A stretch of DNA of 64,000 nt from Flavobacterium segetis. Lineage in GTDB: Bacteria > Bacteroidota > Bacteroidia > Flavobacteriales > Flavobacteriaceae. Each line of letters starts with the position of its first letter. The stretch's first letter is position 1. Made by a program: the position numbers and the translations under genes. The notes beneath the pieces were generated by a model. It searched no databases. It was not told the DNA's origin and saw only the letters and a program-made list of their open reading frames with translations. The stretch lies in the NCBI RefSeq assembly GCF_900129575.1, contig NZ_FQWE01000006.1:1-64000 (forward strand), in the 5' to 3' direction. Positions 1 to 8,828 of this stretch are shown piece after piece.

Positions 1-115
1 TAGCACGACCACGATTATGCAACTTTGTTTTGTTATTGATTAATATTTCAAAGTTAAGTATTTCATATATTTCTATTCAAAGCAAAGATATGAGCAGGAA
101 TAGCTCCAAATCAAT
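1..115. other. Window edge, no gene seen
   Basis: This short A+T-rich stretch lies downstream of the argE-like gene on the minus strand. No start resembling argH (the usual last arginine gene) and no clear hairpin terminator is visible, so argH may lie further outside the window or elsewhere. Confidence 0.5.
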
Positions 116-1186
116 TTACTGTTTAAAAAAATTGCTTAAAATCCTTATGTACAATTCAATTCCTTTCTCGATTTCGTTCAAATAGATAAATTCGTCCGCA
201 GTATGTGACCGCAGCGTATCTCCAGGTCCTAATTTCAAGGATTGACAGCTCAAAACCGATTGATCAGAAAGGGTAGGAGAGCCATAAGTCGAGCATCCTA
301 AAGCAATTCCGGCTTTTACTAATCCGTGCGATTCTGGAATAGAAGACGAACTTAAATTCATAGAACGTGGCGTAACCTCTGCATTCACATTGTCTTTTAC
401 TATCTGTAAAATTTCATGATTCGTATAACGATCGTTGACACGGATATCGATAACTAAATCACATTCTGAAGGAACTACATTGTGTTGTTTTCCAGCAGAG
501 ACTTGTGTTACGGTCATTTTTACAGGGCCTAATTGCTCTGATATTTTGTCGAAACTATAGTTTTTAAACCATTCCATAATGGGAATCGTTTTGTAAATTG
601 CATTGTCGTCATTTTGATGTGCGGCGTGACTTGGCGTTCCTTTTACTTTAACATCGAGCACCAATAAACCTTTTTCAGCTATAGCCAATTGCATAAGGGT
701 AGGTTCGCCCACAATAGCACATTCTAGAGCCGGTAAATGTTTTAGAACACTATTTAAGCCTTTTTTACCGCTGCTTTCTTCTTCGGCTGAAGCTACCATT
801 ACGATATTGTAAGGCAGATTTTCATTATCGTAAAAATGAACAAAAGTGGCTAGCAAAGAAACTAAACAACCGCCAGCATCATTACTTCCTAAACCAAATA
901 ATTTACCATCTTTTTCGATGGCTTCAAAAGGATGGTTAGTGTAACCTTGGTTAGGCTTTACGGTATCGTGGTGCGAATTGAGTAAAAGTGTTGGTTTGTT
1001 GGCGTCAAGATGTTTATTAAAAGCCCAAACATTATTATTTTCTCTTTTGAAAGGAATGTTATTTTGTGTAAACCAATTTTCGATTAAAAGTGCTGTCTTA
1101 TCTTCTTCACTTGAAAAGGAAGGCGTTTTAATTAGTACTTTTAGTAGCGCAATGGCTTCTTGTGTAAGGGTTTGAATTTTTTTCAT
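116..1186 (-). CDS. argE: M20-family deacylase, acetyl(succinyl)ornithine/citrulline deacetylase (ArgE-like)
   Basis: This is a 356-residue zinc-dependent M20 peptidase/deacylase. The metal-binding pattern is visible: a His-His-Asp-Thr element near residue 72 (SHHDTV), the GSNDAGG segment that supplies the bridging Asp, and the EEESSG segment carrying the catalytic Glu. A central dimerisation domain contains a TPSHAAHQ motif. In the family the enzyme removes the N-acyl group from ornithine or citrulline. Because the carbamoyltransferase in this operon acts on acyl-ornithine, the natural substrate here is probably N-acyl-citrulline; that is inference. It is the last gene of the arginine operon in this window, 105 bp after argB. 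Length is normal for the short Bacteroidota form. Substrate choice (acetyl or succinyl) cannot be read from the sequence. Confidence 0.88.
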   Translation of the reverse strand: MKKIQTLTQEAIALLKVLIKTPSFSSEEDKTALLIENWFTQNNIPFKRENNNVWAFNKHLDANKPTLLLNSHHDTVKPNQGYTNHPFEAIEKDGKLFGLGSNDAGGCLVSLLATFVHFYDNENLPYNIVMVASAEEESSGKKGLNSVLKHLPALECAIVGEPTLMQLAIAEKGLLVLDVKVKGTPSHAAHQNDDNAIYKTIPIMEWFKNYSFDKISEQLGPVKMTVTQVSAGKQHNVVPSECDLVIDIRVNDRYTNHEILQIVKDNVNAEVTPRSMNLSSSSIPESHGLVKAGIALGCSTYGSPTLSDQSVLSCQSLKLGPGDTLRSHTADEFIYLNEIEKGIELYIRILSNFFKQ

Positions 1187-1291
1187 ATTTTTTTACAAAA
1201 GCGTAAAAGTTATTTTAAACCATTAAGGGAATTAAGATAATTAAGTTTTTTATTTCTTAATGAAACTTAAATTTGTTAATGGTTCAATTTT

Positions 1292-2077
1292 TTATAGTTG
1301 TATAGTCGTGCAAACTGAATTTTCGTTTTGCAACAGGTTGTGATGACCAATTTTTATTTTTTTAACGCCTTTGGACAAACTATTGAAACAGTTGTCTAAT
1401 TTAGGAATCATGCCGGAATGAATAGCTTTTTCTTCTTTTAATTTTGAATATAATTCGGCGTTCATGTTTAAAATTACAGAACAATCATCTTCTGAATCGA
1501 ATAAAACGCCCGGTTTTTCGAAGCAATAATTCAAAGTTACTTCAAAGACGTCTGAGAAGGCTATAGCTAATTCACTTGCAATCGTATCTGCATTTGTATT
1601 TAATAATTGTCCGTCCTTATCATGGGTAATTGCGCAAAAAACAGGAACGATTCCGATAGAAAGCAAAGTCTCTAATAACGGAGTGTTTATTGATTTTACA
1701 TCCCCTACAAAGCCGTAATCAATTGTAGGATGGTCTCTTTTACTAGATTTAATTAAATTTCCATCTGCTCCAGAAAATCCCATCGCATTAGTATTATGAG
1801 CTTGTAATTGTGCAATGATATTTTTATTAATTTGACCAGCATAAATCATTACTACCACATCAAGCATTCGGGCATCGGTAACACGACGTCCGTCGATCAT
1901 TTGCGGCAGTAAACCAATACTTTTGGCCATTTTAGTTGCGGATTTTCCGCCACCGTGAATTAGTATTTTGAGCCCTTCAATCGCAGAAAAATCAGTTAAA
2001 AATTGTTTTAATTCCTTTGGATTATCAATAATGTTTCCTCCTATTTTAATGACCTGCAGTGATTTTTTATTTTTCAT
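1292..2077 (-). CDS. argB: N-acylglutamate kinase (ArgB)
   Basis: This is a 261-residue amino-acid kinase family protein. It phosphorylates N-acetyl-L-glutamate (or N-succinyl-glutamate in Bacteroidota using succinylated intermediates) with ATP, the second step of cyclic or linear arginine synthesis. Visible motifs are the N-terminal KIGGNII strand-loop, the LIHGGGKSAT glycine-rich element, and the NADTIAS segment that contacts the acyl-glutamate. It lacks the N-terminal helix extension associated with arginine-inhibited hexameric kinases, so simple feedback inhibition by arginine is less likely; that is inference. The start overlaps the end of the carbamoyltransferase gene by 11 bp, which points to translational coupling inside the operon. 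Confidence 0.92.
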   Translation of the reverse strand: MKNKKSLQVIKIGGNIIDNPKELKQFLTDFSAIEGLKILIHGGGKSATKMAKSIGLLPQMIDGRRVTDARMLDVVVMIYAGQINKNIIAQLQAHNTNAMGFSGADGNLIKSSKRDHPTIDYGFVGDVKSINTPLLETLLSIGIVPVFCAITHDKDGQLLNTNADTIASELAIAFSDVFEVTLNYCFEKPGVLFDSEDDCSVILNMNAELYSKLKEEKAIHSGMIPKLDNCFNSLSKGVKKIKIGHHNLLQNENSVCTTIQL

Positions 2078-3014
2078 TTTTCAAGATTTTTTGTAAGACT
2101 AACTGCGCTGCATACGTTCTGTTATTTGCTTGTTCAATCACAATCGAATTTTCGCTATCTAGCACTTCATCCGTTACAATTATATTACGTCGTACAGGCA
2201 AACAGTGCATAAACTTTGCATTATTGGTCAGGGCCATTTTATCTGCTATTACCGTCCAATTAGGATCAGAATTTGTAATTTGACCATATTCTTTGTAATT
2301 ACTCCAGTTTTTAGCATAGATAAAATCAGCATTTTCAAACGCTTTTTGTTGGTCGTATTCAATCTTGGAACCTTTCGTGATTTCAGGATTCAATTCATAC
2401 CCTTCAGGATGCGTGATTACGAAGTCTGCATCTTGCAACTGCATCATTTCCACAAAGGAGTTGGCTACAGCCTGAGGTAAAGCTTTAGGATGTGGAGCCC
2501 AAGACAAAACTACCTTCGGTTTATGTTCTGTTTTGAACTCTTCCATGGTGATAGCATCAGCAAGCGATTGCAAGGGATGTCCTGTGGCACTTTCCATATT
2601 TATAATTGGTACTGTAGCATATTTTAAGAATCCAGAAAGTACGGTTTCGGCATTGTCTTTTTCTTTGTCTGTCAATCCTGCAAAGGCTCTAATAGCAATA
2701 ATATCGCAATATTGAGAAACGACTTCAGCGGCTTCCTTAATATGCTCTGATGCACTTGAATTCATGACAGCACCATCTTCAAATTCTAATGTCCAACCTT
2801 CACTAGTAAAATTCATGACTATAACGTTCATTCCTAAATTCAGCGCTGCTTTTTGGGTGCTCAAACGCGTTCTTAAACTTGGATTAAAAAATAACATCCC
2901 TAGGGTTTTGTTCTTTCCTAGTTTTTTATTTTTAAGTGGTTTGCTTTTAATTTTAATTGCTGATTTCACCCATTTAGAGAGCGAATCAATATCTTTTATT
3001 GAAGTGTAATTCAT
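2067..3014 (-). CDS. argF': N-acylornithine carbamoyltransferase (ArgF')
   Basis: This 315-residue protein belongs to the acyl-ornithine transcarbamylase branch (Bacteroides fragilis SOTCase, Xanthomonas AOTCase). It moves the carbamoyl group to N-acylated ornithine, giving N-acyl-citrulline. Visible motifs are the carbamoyl-phosphate loop FNPSLRTRLSTQ (residues 43-54), MESATGHPLQS, and the signature HCLPVRRN near the C terminus. The EFEDGAV segment followed by SASEH places Ser89 where, as I recall from published structures, AOTCase has Glu and SOTCase has Pro; a small residue there favours succinyl over acetyl substrate. The gene lies 2 bp after proB and overlaps argB. Family assignment is firm; the succinyl preference is inference. 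Confidence 0.9.
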   Translation of the reverse strand: MNYTSIKDIDSLSKWVKSAIKIKSKPLKNKKLGKNKTLGMLFFNPSLRTRLSTQKAALNLGMNVIVMNFTSEGWTLEFEDGAVMNSSASEHIKEAAEVVSQYCDIIAIRAFAGLTDKEKDNAETVLSGFLKYATVPIINMESATGHPLQSLADAITMEEFKTEHKPKVVLSWAPHPKALPQAVANSFVEMMQLQDADFVITHPEGYELNPEITKGSKIEYDQQKAFENADFIYAKNWSNYKEYGQITNSDPNWTVIADKMALTNNAKFMHCLPVRRNIIVTDEVLDSENSIVIEQANNRTYAAQLVLQKILKNEK

Positions 3015-3016
3015 CT

Positions 3017-3778
3017 TTATATTATTTTGGTAAAAGGAATTTTGTTTTCTAATGCATTCATAATGAAATTATCATTTAAACCATTTACAATCCAAGTCTC
3101 TATGTTTGCAGCTTTGGCAATTGCTGCCGCTTCAATTTTAGATTGCATACCACCAGTTCCGTGAGAAGATTTATTGTCACCTACTTCTTTTTGAAGAGAT
3201 TGTAGGTCTTCAACTAAAGTAATTGTTTCAGGTTTTATATCGTAGATAGATGATTTAGTGTAAATTCCATTTGTATTGGTTGCTATGATTAATACATCAA
3301 CTTTTAATAAAACAGCTGCTAATGCTGCTAATTTATCATTGTCACCAAACTGAATTTCATCAGTTGCAACGGTATCATTTTCGTTAATAATCGGGATATA
3401 ATTATTTTCTACTAATACATTGATCGTATTAACGATATTGACTTTTGATTGCTCTTTTTCAAAGTCGGAATAGGAGAGTAGACACTGTGAAGTGAGCAAT
3501 CCTAAATCACTGAAGTTTTCATGAAAAATCCGCATTAAATGCGGTTGTCCAATAGAAGCCAACGCTTGTTTAACTACAATTTCTTTGCCTTTACTTTCCA
3601 GTTTTACAAACTGTTTTGCAGCAGCAATAGCGCCTGAGCTTACAATAATAAATTCATATTCGTCGTTTAAACCGGCTATTTGCATTCCAATATCCTCAAT
3701 CTTGCCTCTTGAAATATGATTGGTTTCTCTGGTTAGTGTATTGGTACCTATTTTTAGTAATATTCTTTTTTTCGCCAT
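3017..3778 (-). CDS. proB: Glutamate 5-kinase, short form without PUA domain (ProB)
   Basis: This is a 253-residue amino-acid kinase that phosphorylates glutamate to gamma-glutamyl phosphate, the first step of proline synthesis. Visible elements are KIGTNTL at the N terminus, VSSGAIAA, the NENDTV loop that binds glutamate, FGDNDKLAALAA, and HGTGGMQSKIEAA near the end. It stops after the kinase fold. The C-terminal RNA-binding-like PUA domain of the roughly 370-residue E. coli enzyme is absent. The PUA domain is linked to magnesium dependence and proline inhibition, so regulation may differ. It lies between proA and the carbamoyltransferase, showing that proline and arginine synthesis are transcribed together. 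Confidence 0.93.
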   Translation of the reverse strand: MAKKRILLKIGTNTLTRETNHISRGKIEDIGMQIAGLNDEYEFIIVSSGAIAAAKQFVKLESKGKEIVVKQALASIGQPHLMRIFHENFSDLGLLTSQCLLSYSDFEKEQSKVNIVNTINVLVENNYIPIINENDTVATDEIQFGDNDKLAALAAVLLKVDVLIIATNTNGIYTKSSIYDIKPETITLVEDLQSLQKEVGDNKSSHGTGGMQSKIEAAAIAKAANIETWIVNGLNDNFIMNALENKIPFTKII

Positions 3779-3870
3779 TATAATTTAATTTCAAAATGGA
3801 AAGATTTAAAAATTTAAAAATTTCGTTGTTTTTATCCCTCAAATACTTCAATCTTTTAATATTTCAATTT

Positions 3871-5067
3871 CTATCTAATCTGTCCCTCTCCGTAAATGTA
3901 CCATTTATTAGTAACGAGATGCTGTAGTCCTATTGGTCCTCTTTGATGCAGTTTGTCCGTGCTAATAGCTAGTTCCCCACCAAGACCGAATTGTCCTCCA
4001 TCAGTAAACCGAGTGGATGCATTATGATAGACGGCTGCCGTATCCACATTTTCCATAAACTCTTGCGCAATACTATCATTTTTTGTTATTATGGAAGCAG
4101 AATGACCACCGCAATATTTGTTAATTTTTTCAATTGCTTCTTGATCAGAATTAGTTGTTCCTATAACGATTTTGTACTCTAAGAACTCTTCGTACCAAAT
4201 CAAATCAGATTCAATTGCTTTCACTCCAGTTGCTTGTACTACGGCCTCGTCTCCTAGTACCTCAACGTTAAATAATTGAAGTTCATTAATAATTTGCTTG
4301 GCAAAAATTTCCCAATTAGGTAAATTAGCATCAATAAGTACTTTGTCCAATGCATTACAAACAGAGATATTAGATGTTTTTCCATTGATGATAATAGCCA
4401 ATGTTTTATCTAAATCAGCATCTTTGTTTACGTAGACAAAATTATTTCCTCTACCGCTTACAATCACTGGGCAAGTAGCGTGTTTCTTAACAAAGTTGAT
4501 AAGGTTTTCACCACCACGAGGAACAATTAAATCGACCTTTTGTGTTGGATGCTCTAAGAATGCTTGCGTTTCTTCTCGGTTGTAATTCAAATATTCTACC
4601 CAATCAGTAGCCACTTCACTATCCTTTAATGCTAGATGCCATAATTCGATAATTTTTAAATTGGACAGTAAAGATTCTTTTCCACCTTTTAGCAGAATTT
4701 TGTTACCTGATTTAAAGGCAATTCCGCCGGCTTCAACTGTAACATCTGGTCTGGATTCATAAATTATCAGGATAGTTCCAAAAGCGGCTGTTTTATTACT
4801 AATTTTCATACCGTTTTCATGCGTAAAACGAAATCTTTCCACTCCAACAGGATCATCTTGATCAGTCAATTGATTCAAAGATAAAATCATACTGTCAATC
4901 TTTGCATCATCAACTATCAAACGTTTCTCCATTGCTAGGTCAGCTCCAGAATAATTACTTAAATCCTGTTGATTTACTGTCTTTATAATGGCTCTTTCTT
5001 GCTCTAAAAGTGCTGCCATTTTGCTTAAAACTGAATTTCTTATGGTTATGGATAATAGTGTTTTCAT
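3871..5067 (-). CDS. proA: Gamma-glutamyl phosphate reductase (ProA)
   Basis: This 398-residue member of the aldehyde dehydrogenase fold reduces gamma-glutamyl phosphate with NADPH to glutamate semialdehyde. Visible features are TILIIYESRPDVTVEAGG, IVPRGGENLI, the nucleophile region SNISVCNALDKVLID with the catalytic Cys, and the C-terminal TRFTDGGQFGLGGELAIST segment. Length is normal (about 400-420 residues). It precedes proB by 92 bp in the same direction. A dispersed repeat copy lies immediately upstream, between this gene and argD. Confidence 0.95.
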   Translation of the reverse strand: MKTLLSITIRNSVLSKMAALLEQERAIIKTVNQQDLSNYSGADLAMEKRLIVDDAKIDSMILSLNQLTDQDDPVGVERFRFTHENGMKISNKTAAFGTILIIYESRPDVTVEAGGIAFKSGNKILLKGGKESLLSNLKIIELWHLALKDSEVATDWVEYLNYNREETQAFLEHPTQKVDLIVPRGGENLINFVKKHATCPVIVSGRGNNFVYVNKDADLDKTLAIIINGKTSNISVCNALDKVLIDANLPNWEIFAKQIINELQLFNVEVLGDEAVVQATGVKAIESDLIWYEEFLEYKIVIGTTNSDQEAIEKINKYCGGHSASIITKNDSIAQEFMENVDTAAVYHNASTRFTDGGQFGLGGELAISTDKLHQRGPIGLQHLVTNKWYIYGEGQIR

Positions 5068-5085
5068 CTTCTCATTTTTTTAGTT

Positions 5086-5153
5086 AGGCGTGACCTTGCA
5101 GATTGCTTCGTTATTCCTCCTCGCAACTTAGGGGCGAGCTATTCGTTCCCGCT
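5086..5153 (+). repeat. Dispersed intergenic repeat, copy 1
   Basis: This G+C-richer island stands out in the A+T-rich gap between proA and argD. It shares a GGCGTGACC start and a GG-CG-GCTATT core with a second copy at 7452-7556 in the opposite orientation. The pattern resembles the short dispersed repeats scattered between genes in Flavobacterium chromosomes (recalled, not searched). Confidence 0.5.
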
Positions 5154-5205
5154 TTTTTATAATTATCTAAAAAGCTAATCCTAAAAAGAGCTCCACTGCA
5201 ATCCC

Positions 5206-6357
5206 TTACGCAGTTAAATTGTGTCTTAATTCAGCTAAACTTTCTTTTAAAGCTCTAATAAAAGTGTCAATCGCTTCTTTCTTGATTGTCAGTGGTGGCA
5301 GGATTCTCAGTAAATTTTTATTACTGGCACTTCCTGTAAAAATATGTTTTTCAAGAATTAATTTTTTTCGCAAGGCACTTACATCAAAATCGAATTCGAC
5401 ACCCAGCATTAAGCCTCTTCCTTTTACCTGGATAACTTCGGGAACACTTTTTATTTGTTCTTGAAAATAGGCAGAAATAGCGATGGCATTATCCATCAAT
5501 TTCTCTTTTTCGATAATATCTAAAACGGCTATTCCCGCCGCACAGGAAAGATGATTTCCGCCAAAAGTCGTTCCTAACATTCCATATACCGCTGGAATAT
5601 GAGGACTAATTAAAACGCCTCCAATAGGGAATCCATTTCCCATACCTTTTGCAATGGTAATAATATCGGGTTTGATGTTATGATGCTGAAAACCAAAAAA
5701 CGCACCTGTTCTGCCATATCCAGCTTGAACTTCATCCAAGATTAAAACTACATCGTAGGTTTTACACAACTTTTCAAGCGTTTGAAAAAACGCGGTTGAA
5801 GCTTGATCTAAACCGCCAACACCTTGAATAGATTCAATTATGACTGAGGATACATCTCCTTTTTTTAATTCATTTTCTAAAGCAGCAGCATCATCGAATG
5901 CTAAGAATGTAACTTTTTGTTGCTTGTTTAAAGGCGCATTAATTTTTTCATTGTCGGTTACAGCAACCGCTGCAGAAGTTCTTCCGTGGAAAGAGTTTTT
6001 GAAGGCAATTACTCTTGATTTGCCATTAACAAAAGAAGCTAGTTTCAACGCATTTTCATTGGCCTCAGCTCCAGAACTACACAAGAATAAATCATACTTT
6101 TCACAGCCGGAAAGTTTTCCAAGCTTAGTTGCTAATTCTTCTTGAATTGGATTTTGAATTGCATTGGAATAAAAGGCTAAATGATCCAATTGATCTTTTA
6201 GTTTGGCGACATATTCTGGGTGTGTATGACCAACTGAAATGACAGCATGACCGCCATAAAGATCTAAATATTCGATTCCTTTGTCATCAGTAATGATGCA
6301 ATCCAGTCCTTTTACTGGGGTGACATCGTATAATGGATAAACGTTAAATAAGTTCAT
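5206..6357 (-). CDS. argD: Acylornithine aminotransferase (ArgD)
   Basis: This 383-residue class III PLP aminotransferase interconverts N-acylglutamate semialdehyde and N-acylornithine using glutamate. Visible features are LYGGHAVISVGHTHPE at the N terminus, the phosphate-binding CSSGAEANENALKLA, the FHGRT element, LILDEVQAGYGRTG with the PLP-contacting Asp, and the Schiff-base Lys237 in TIAKGMGNGFPIGG. Length is normal. It lies between argC and proA. The enzyme family may also accept unblocked ornithine, but the operon position supports an arginine role. Confidence 0.92.
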   Translation of the reverse strand: MNLFNVYPLYDVTPVKGLDCIITDDKGIEYLDLYGGHAVISVGHTHPEYVAKLKDQLDHLAFYSNAIQNPIQEELATKLGKLSGCEKYDLFLCSSGAEANENALKLASFVNGKSRVIAFKNSFHGRTSAAVAVTDNEKINAPLNKQQKVTFLAFDDAAALENELKKGDVSSVIIESIQGVGGLDQASTAFFQTLEKLCKTYDVVLILDEVQAGYGRTGAFFGFQHHNIKPDIITIAKGMGNGFPIGGVLISPHIPAVYGMLGTTFGGNHLSCAAGIAVLDIIEKEKLMDNAIAISAYFQEQIKSVPEVIQVKGRGLMLGVEFDFDVSALRKKLILEKHIFTGSASNKNLLRILPPLTIKKEAIDTFIRALKESLAELRHNLTA

Positions 6358-6432
6358 TTTTAATTATTTTTGTTTAATTGTTTAGTGAATGATTTGCCTA
6401 AACTTCTAATTTATTTAATTGAATACACGTTT

Positions 6433-7410
6433 TTAAAATCCGCTCGGTTTCAAATGTAATCCTGTTGTTTCCTCCAATCCAAACATTAAATTCATGTTTT
6501 GAATCGCCTGGCCAGAAGCGCCTTTTACTAAATTATCAACTACGGAGGTAATCAACAACCGATTTCCTTTTTTTAGTAAACTAATAATACACTTGTTAGT
6601 TTGGACCACTTGTTTCATATTGATGTCAATTGTGGTGATTGTTACAAAAGGATGGTCTTTGTAAAAATGATCATATTTTGCAGCGACAGCTTCTAAACTT
6701 TCTTCTATTGTGGTATATAATGTGGCAAAAATTCCTCTGGCAAAATCTCCTCTGTTGGGTACGAAAATTAATTCGTTGTTATAATCAGCTTGCAATTGAT
6801 TGACGCTTTGATTTATTTCTCCTAAATGTTGGTGATCAAATGCTTTGTAATGCGACATATTATTGGATCTCCAACTAAAATGCGTTGTCTCTGAGGGAGA
6901 AACTCCAGCGCCAGTGCTTCCTGTTGTGGCATTTATATGAACATCAGTAGTTAGTATTCCGGCTTGCGCCAAAGGCAACAATGCTAATTGAATAGCGGTA
7001 GCAAAACAACCTGGATTGGCAATATATTGAGCATTTTTAATAGCTACTTTATTTAATTCTGGTAAACCGTAAACAAATGAATTTCCTTTAAATGTTGCGT
7101 CTTTTGCCAAACGGAAATCATTTCCTAAATCGATAATTTTAGTTTCCGTGGCAAATTGATTTTGTTCTAAAAATGATTTCGATTTACCATGACCCAAACA
7201 CAGGAAAACAACATTCACATTTGGATTCACAGTATCAGTAAAATTCATTTCAATATCACCCAGCAAATCATGATGTGCCACTGATAGTGGTTTTCCAGCA
7301 TTAGTTGTGCTGTAAACAAAATCAATAGTTGCATGAGAATGAAACATCAATATTCTGATTAATTCTCCTGCTGTATATCCTGAACCACCTATTATTCCAA
7401 CGTTGATCAT
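6433..7410 (-). CDS. argC: N-acyl-gamma-glutamyl-phosphate reductase (ArgC)
   Basis: This 325-residue NADPH-dependent reductase turns N-acylglutamyl phosphate into its semialdehyde. The N-terminal Rossmann motif is IIGGSGYTAGELIRIL and the catalytic Cys135 lies in ANPGCFATAI. Further on are TTGSTGAGVSP and FVPNRGDFARGIF, both typical of the family. I start at the Met of MINVGIIGGSG. A 22-residue in-frame upstream extension is encoded largely by a dispersed repeat and has no family counterpart. The gene lies in the arginine operon between argG and argD. Confidence 0.93.
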   Translation of the reverse strand: MINVGIIGGSGYTAGELIRILMFHSHATIDFVYSTTNAGKPLSVAHHDLLGDIEMNFTDTVNPNVNVVFLCLGHGKSKSFLEQNQFATETKIIDLGNDFRLAKDATFKGNSFVYGLPELNKVAIKNAQYIANPGCFATAIQLALLPLAQAGILTTDVHINATTGSTGAGVSPSETTHFSWRSNNMSHYKAFDHQHLGEINQSVNQLQADYNNELIFVPNRGDFARGIFATLYTTIEESLEAVAAKYDHFYKDHPFVTITTIDINMKQVVQTNKCIISLLKKGNRLLITSVVDNLVKGASGQAIQNMNLMFGLEETTGLHLKPSGF

Positions 7411-7451
7411 AATTTTATTTAATTTTTGAGAATTGGTATTTACTGTGTTTT

Positions 7452-7556
7452 CTTGCGTGAGGGATAGATGCGGCATCCTTTTGTGAAGCGTTAGCGGAAC
7501 AAAAGATACAGCTAATAGCCCGACCCGCAGTTTTTACGAAGGGTCACGCCCAAACA
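7452..7556 (-). repeat. Dispersed intergenic repeat, copy 2
   Basis: This G+C-richer repeat lies between argC and argG. Read on the minus strand it begins GGGCGTGACCC, carries GGGTCGGGCTATTAGC, and ends near CATCTATCCCTCACGC. It shares its first half with the copy at 5086-5153. Its presence accounts for the false N-terminal extension of the argC reading frame. Confidence 0.55.
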
Positions 7557-7566
7557 CTTATAATTA

Positions 7567-8760
7567 TTATATGTACGTTTCCTTATTTACCGCAGAAAAT
7601 ATGTTTTGCGCATTGCCTAAAATTTTGCTAAATCCTTTAGCATCGTCAGCGGTCCAGGCATTGTTCATTTCGCCATATTGACCAAAACTAGTGTTCATTA
7701 AATCATTGTCCGACTCGATTCCGTCCAACGTAAAATGATATGGTTTTAACGCCACGGTCACCGTTCCATTCACTGTTTTTTGTGTGTCTTCCAGAAAAGT
7801 TTCGATATTTCGCATCACTGGATCCAGAAATTGACCTTCATGAAATAGCATTCCGTACCAGTTTCCTAGCTGTTCTTTCCAATGCTGTTGCCATTTGCCC
7901 AAGGTGTGTTTCTCTAATAAATGGTGTGCTTTGATAATAATTAAGGGTGCAGCAGCTTCAAAACCAACTCTTCCTTTAATCCCAATTATCGTGTCGCCAA
8001 CATGGATGTCTCTCCCAATGGCAAAAGCGCTCGCTAATTTTTCAAGTGCAACAATATTATTTGAGGGTTTATCCTTCTTGCCATTTACGGCAATTAATTC
8101 TCCTTTGTTAAATTCTAAAGTCACTTTTTCTTCTCCTTCTTTTTGCAATTGTGAGGGATACGCTTCACTAGGTAAAGGAAGGTTTGAAGTCAAGGTTTCT
8201 TTACCGCCAACACTAGTTCCCCAGAGTCCTTTATTGATCGAATATTGCGCTTTTTCCCATGAATATTCTACGCCATTTGCTTGTAAGTAAGCTACTTCCT
8301 CTTCTCTGGATAATTTTAAATCACGAATAGGAGTGATGATTTCAATTTCGGGAGCAATGGTTTGAAAAATTAAATCAAAACGGATTTGGTCATTTCCTGC
8401 ACCCGTGCTTCCGTGAGCAATTGCATCAGCACCAACCGATTTGGCATATTTTATCGCTTCCATAGCTTGAAACACACGCTCAGCACTCACAGAGAGTGGA
8501 TACGTATTGTTTTTTAGCACATTACCATAGATCAAATACTTGATCGCTTTATCATAATATTTATCTACAATGGTAAGGTTGGTATGTTGTGCACTTCCTA
8601 ATTCGTAGGCTCTTTCTTCAATTGCGACTAGTTCCGCTTCGTCAAATCCTCCTGTATTGATAAGAACGGTATGAACTTGGTATCCTTTATCGTTTTTTAA
8701 ATATTTCAGGCAATAAGAGGTGTCTAAACCGCCGCTGTAAGCTAATACTACTTTTTTCAT
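7567..8760 (-). CDS. argG: Argininosuccinate synthase (ArgG)
   Basis: This 397-residue ATP-pyrophosphatase-family enzyme joins citrulline and aspartate with ATP to give argininosuccinate. The PP-loop AYSGGLDTSYCL is at residues 6-17 and GSTGAGNDQIRF follows at about residue 123. The start is the Met of MKKVVLAYSGG, seven codons inside the longest frame, as in the family. The gene is second in the arginine operon after the GNAT gene. The matching lyase argH is not in the window. Confidence 0.94.
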   Translation of the reverse strand: MKKVVLAYSGGLDTSYCLKYLKNDKGYQVHTVLINTGGFDEAELVAIEERAYELGSAQHTNLTIVDKYYDKAIKYLIYGNVLKNNTYPLSVSAERVFQAMEAIKYAKSVGADAIAHGSTGAGNDQIRFDLIFQTIAPEIEIITPIRDLKLSREEEVAYLQANGVEYSWEKAQYSINKGLWGTSVGGKETLTSNLPLPSEAYPSQLQKEGEEKVTLEFNKGELIAVNGKKDKPSNNIVALEKLASAFAIGRDIHVGDTIIGIKGRVGFEAAAPLIIIKAHHLLEKHTLGKWQQHWKEQLGNWYGMLFHEGQFLDPVMRNIETFLEDTQKTVNGTVTVALKPYHFTLDGIESDNDLMNTSFGQYGEMNNAWTADDAKGFSKILGNAQNIFSAVNKETYI

Positions 8761-8828
8761 TTTATTTTTTTTATCGATCAACTTAAATGATACCTCGTAT
8801 CATATTTAGAGACCTATGAATTTATAAT

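Noticed and set aside
1..115. Possible argH start after argE
   Set aside because: No frame with the expected argininosuccinate lyase N terminus is visible before the window edge.
7411..7476. 22-residue N-terminal extension of argC
   Set aside because: Encoded mostly by a dispersed repeat; the family starts at the Rossmann strand, at the downstream Met.
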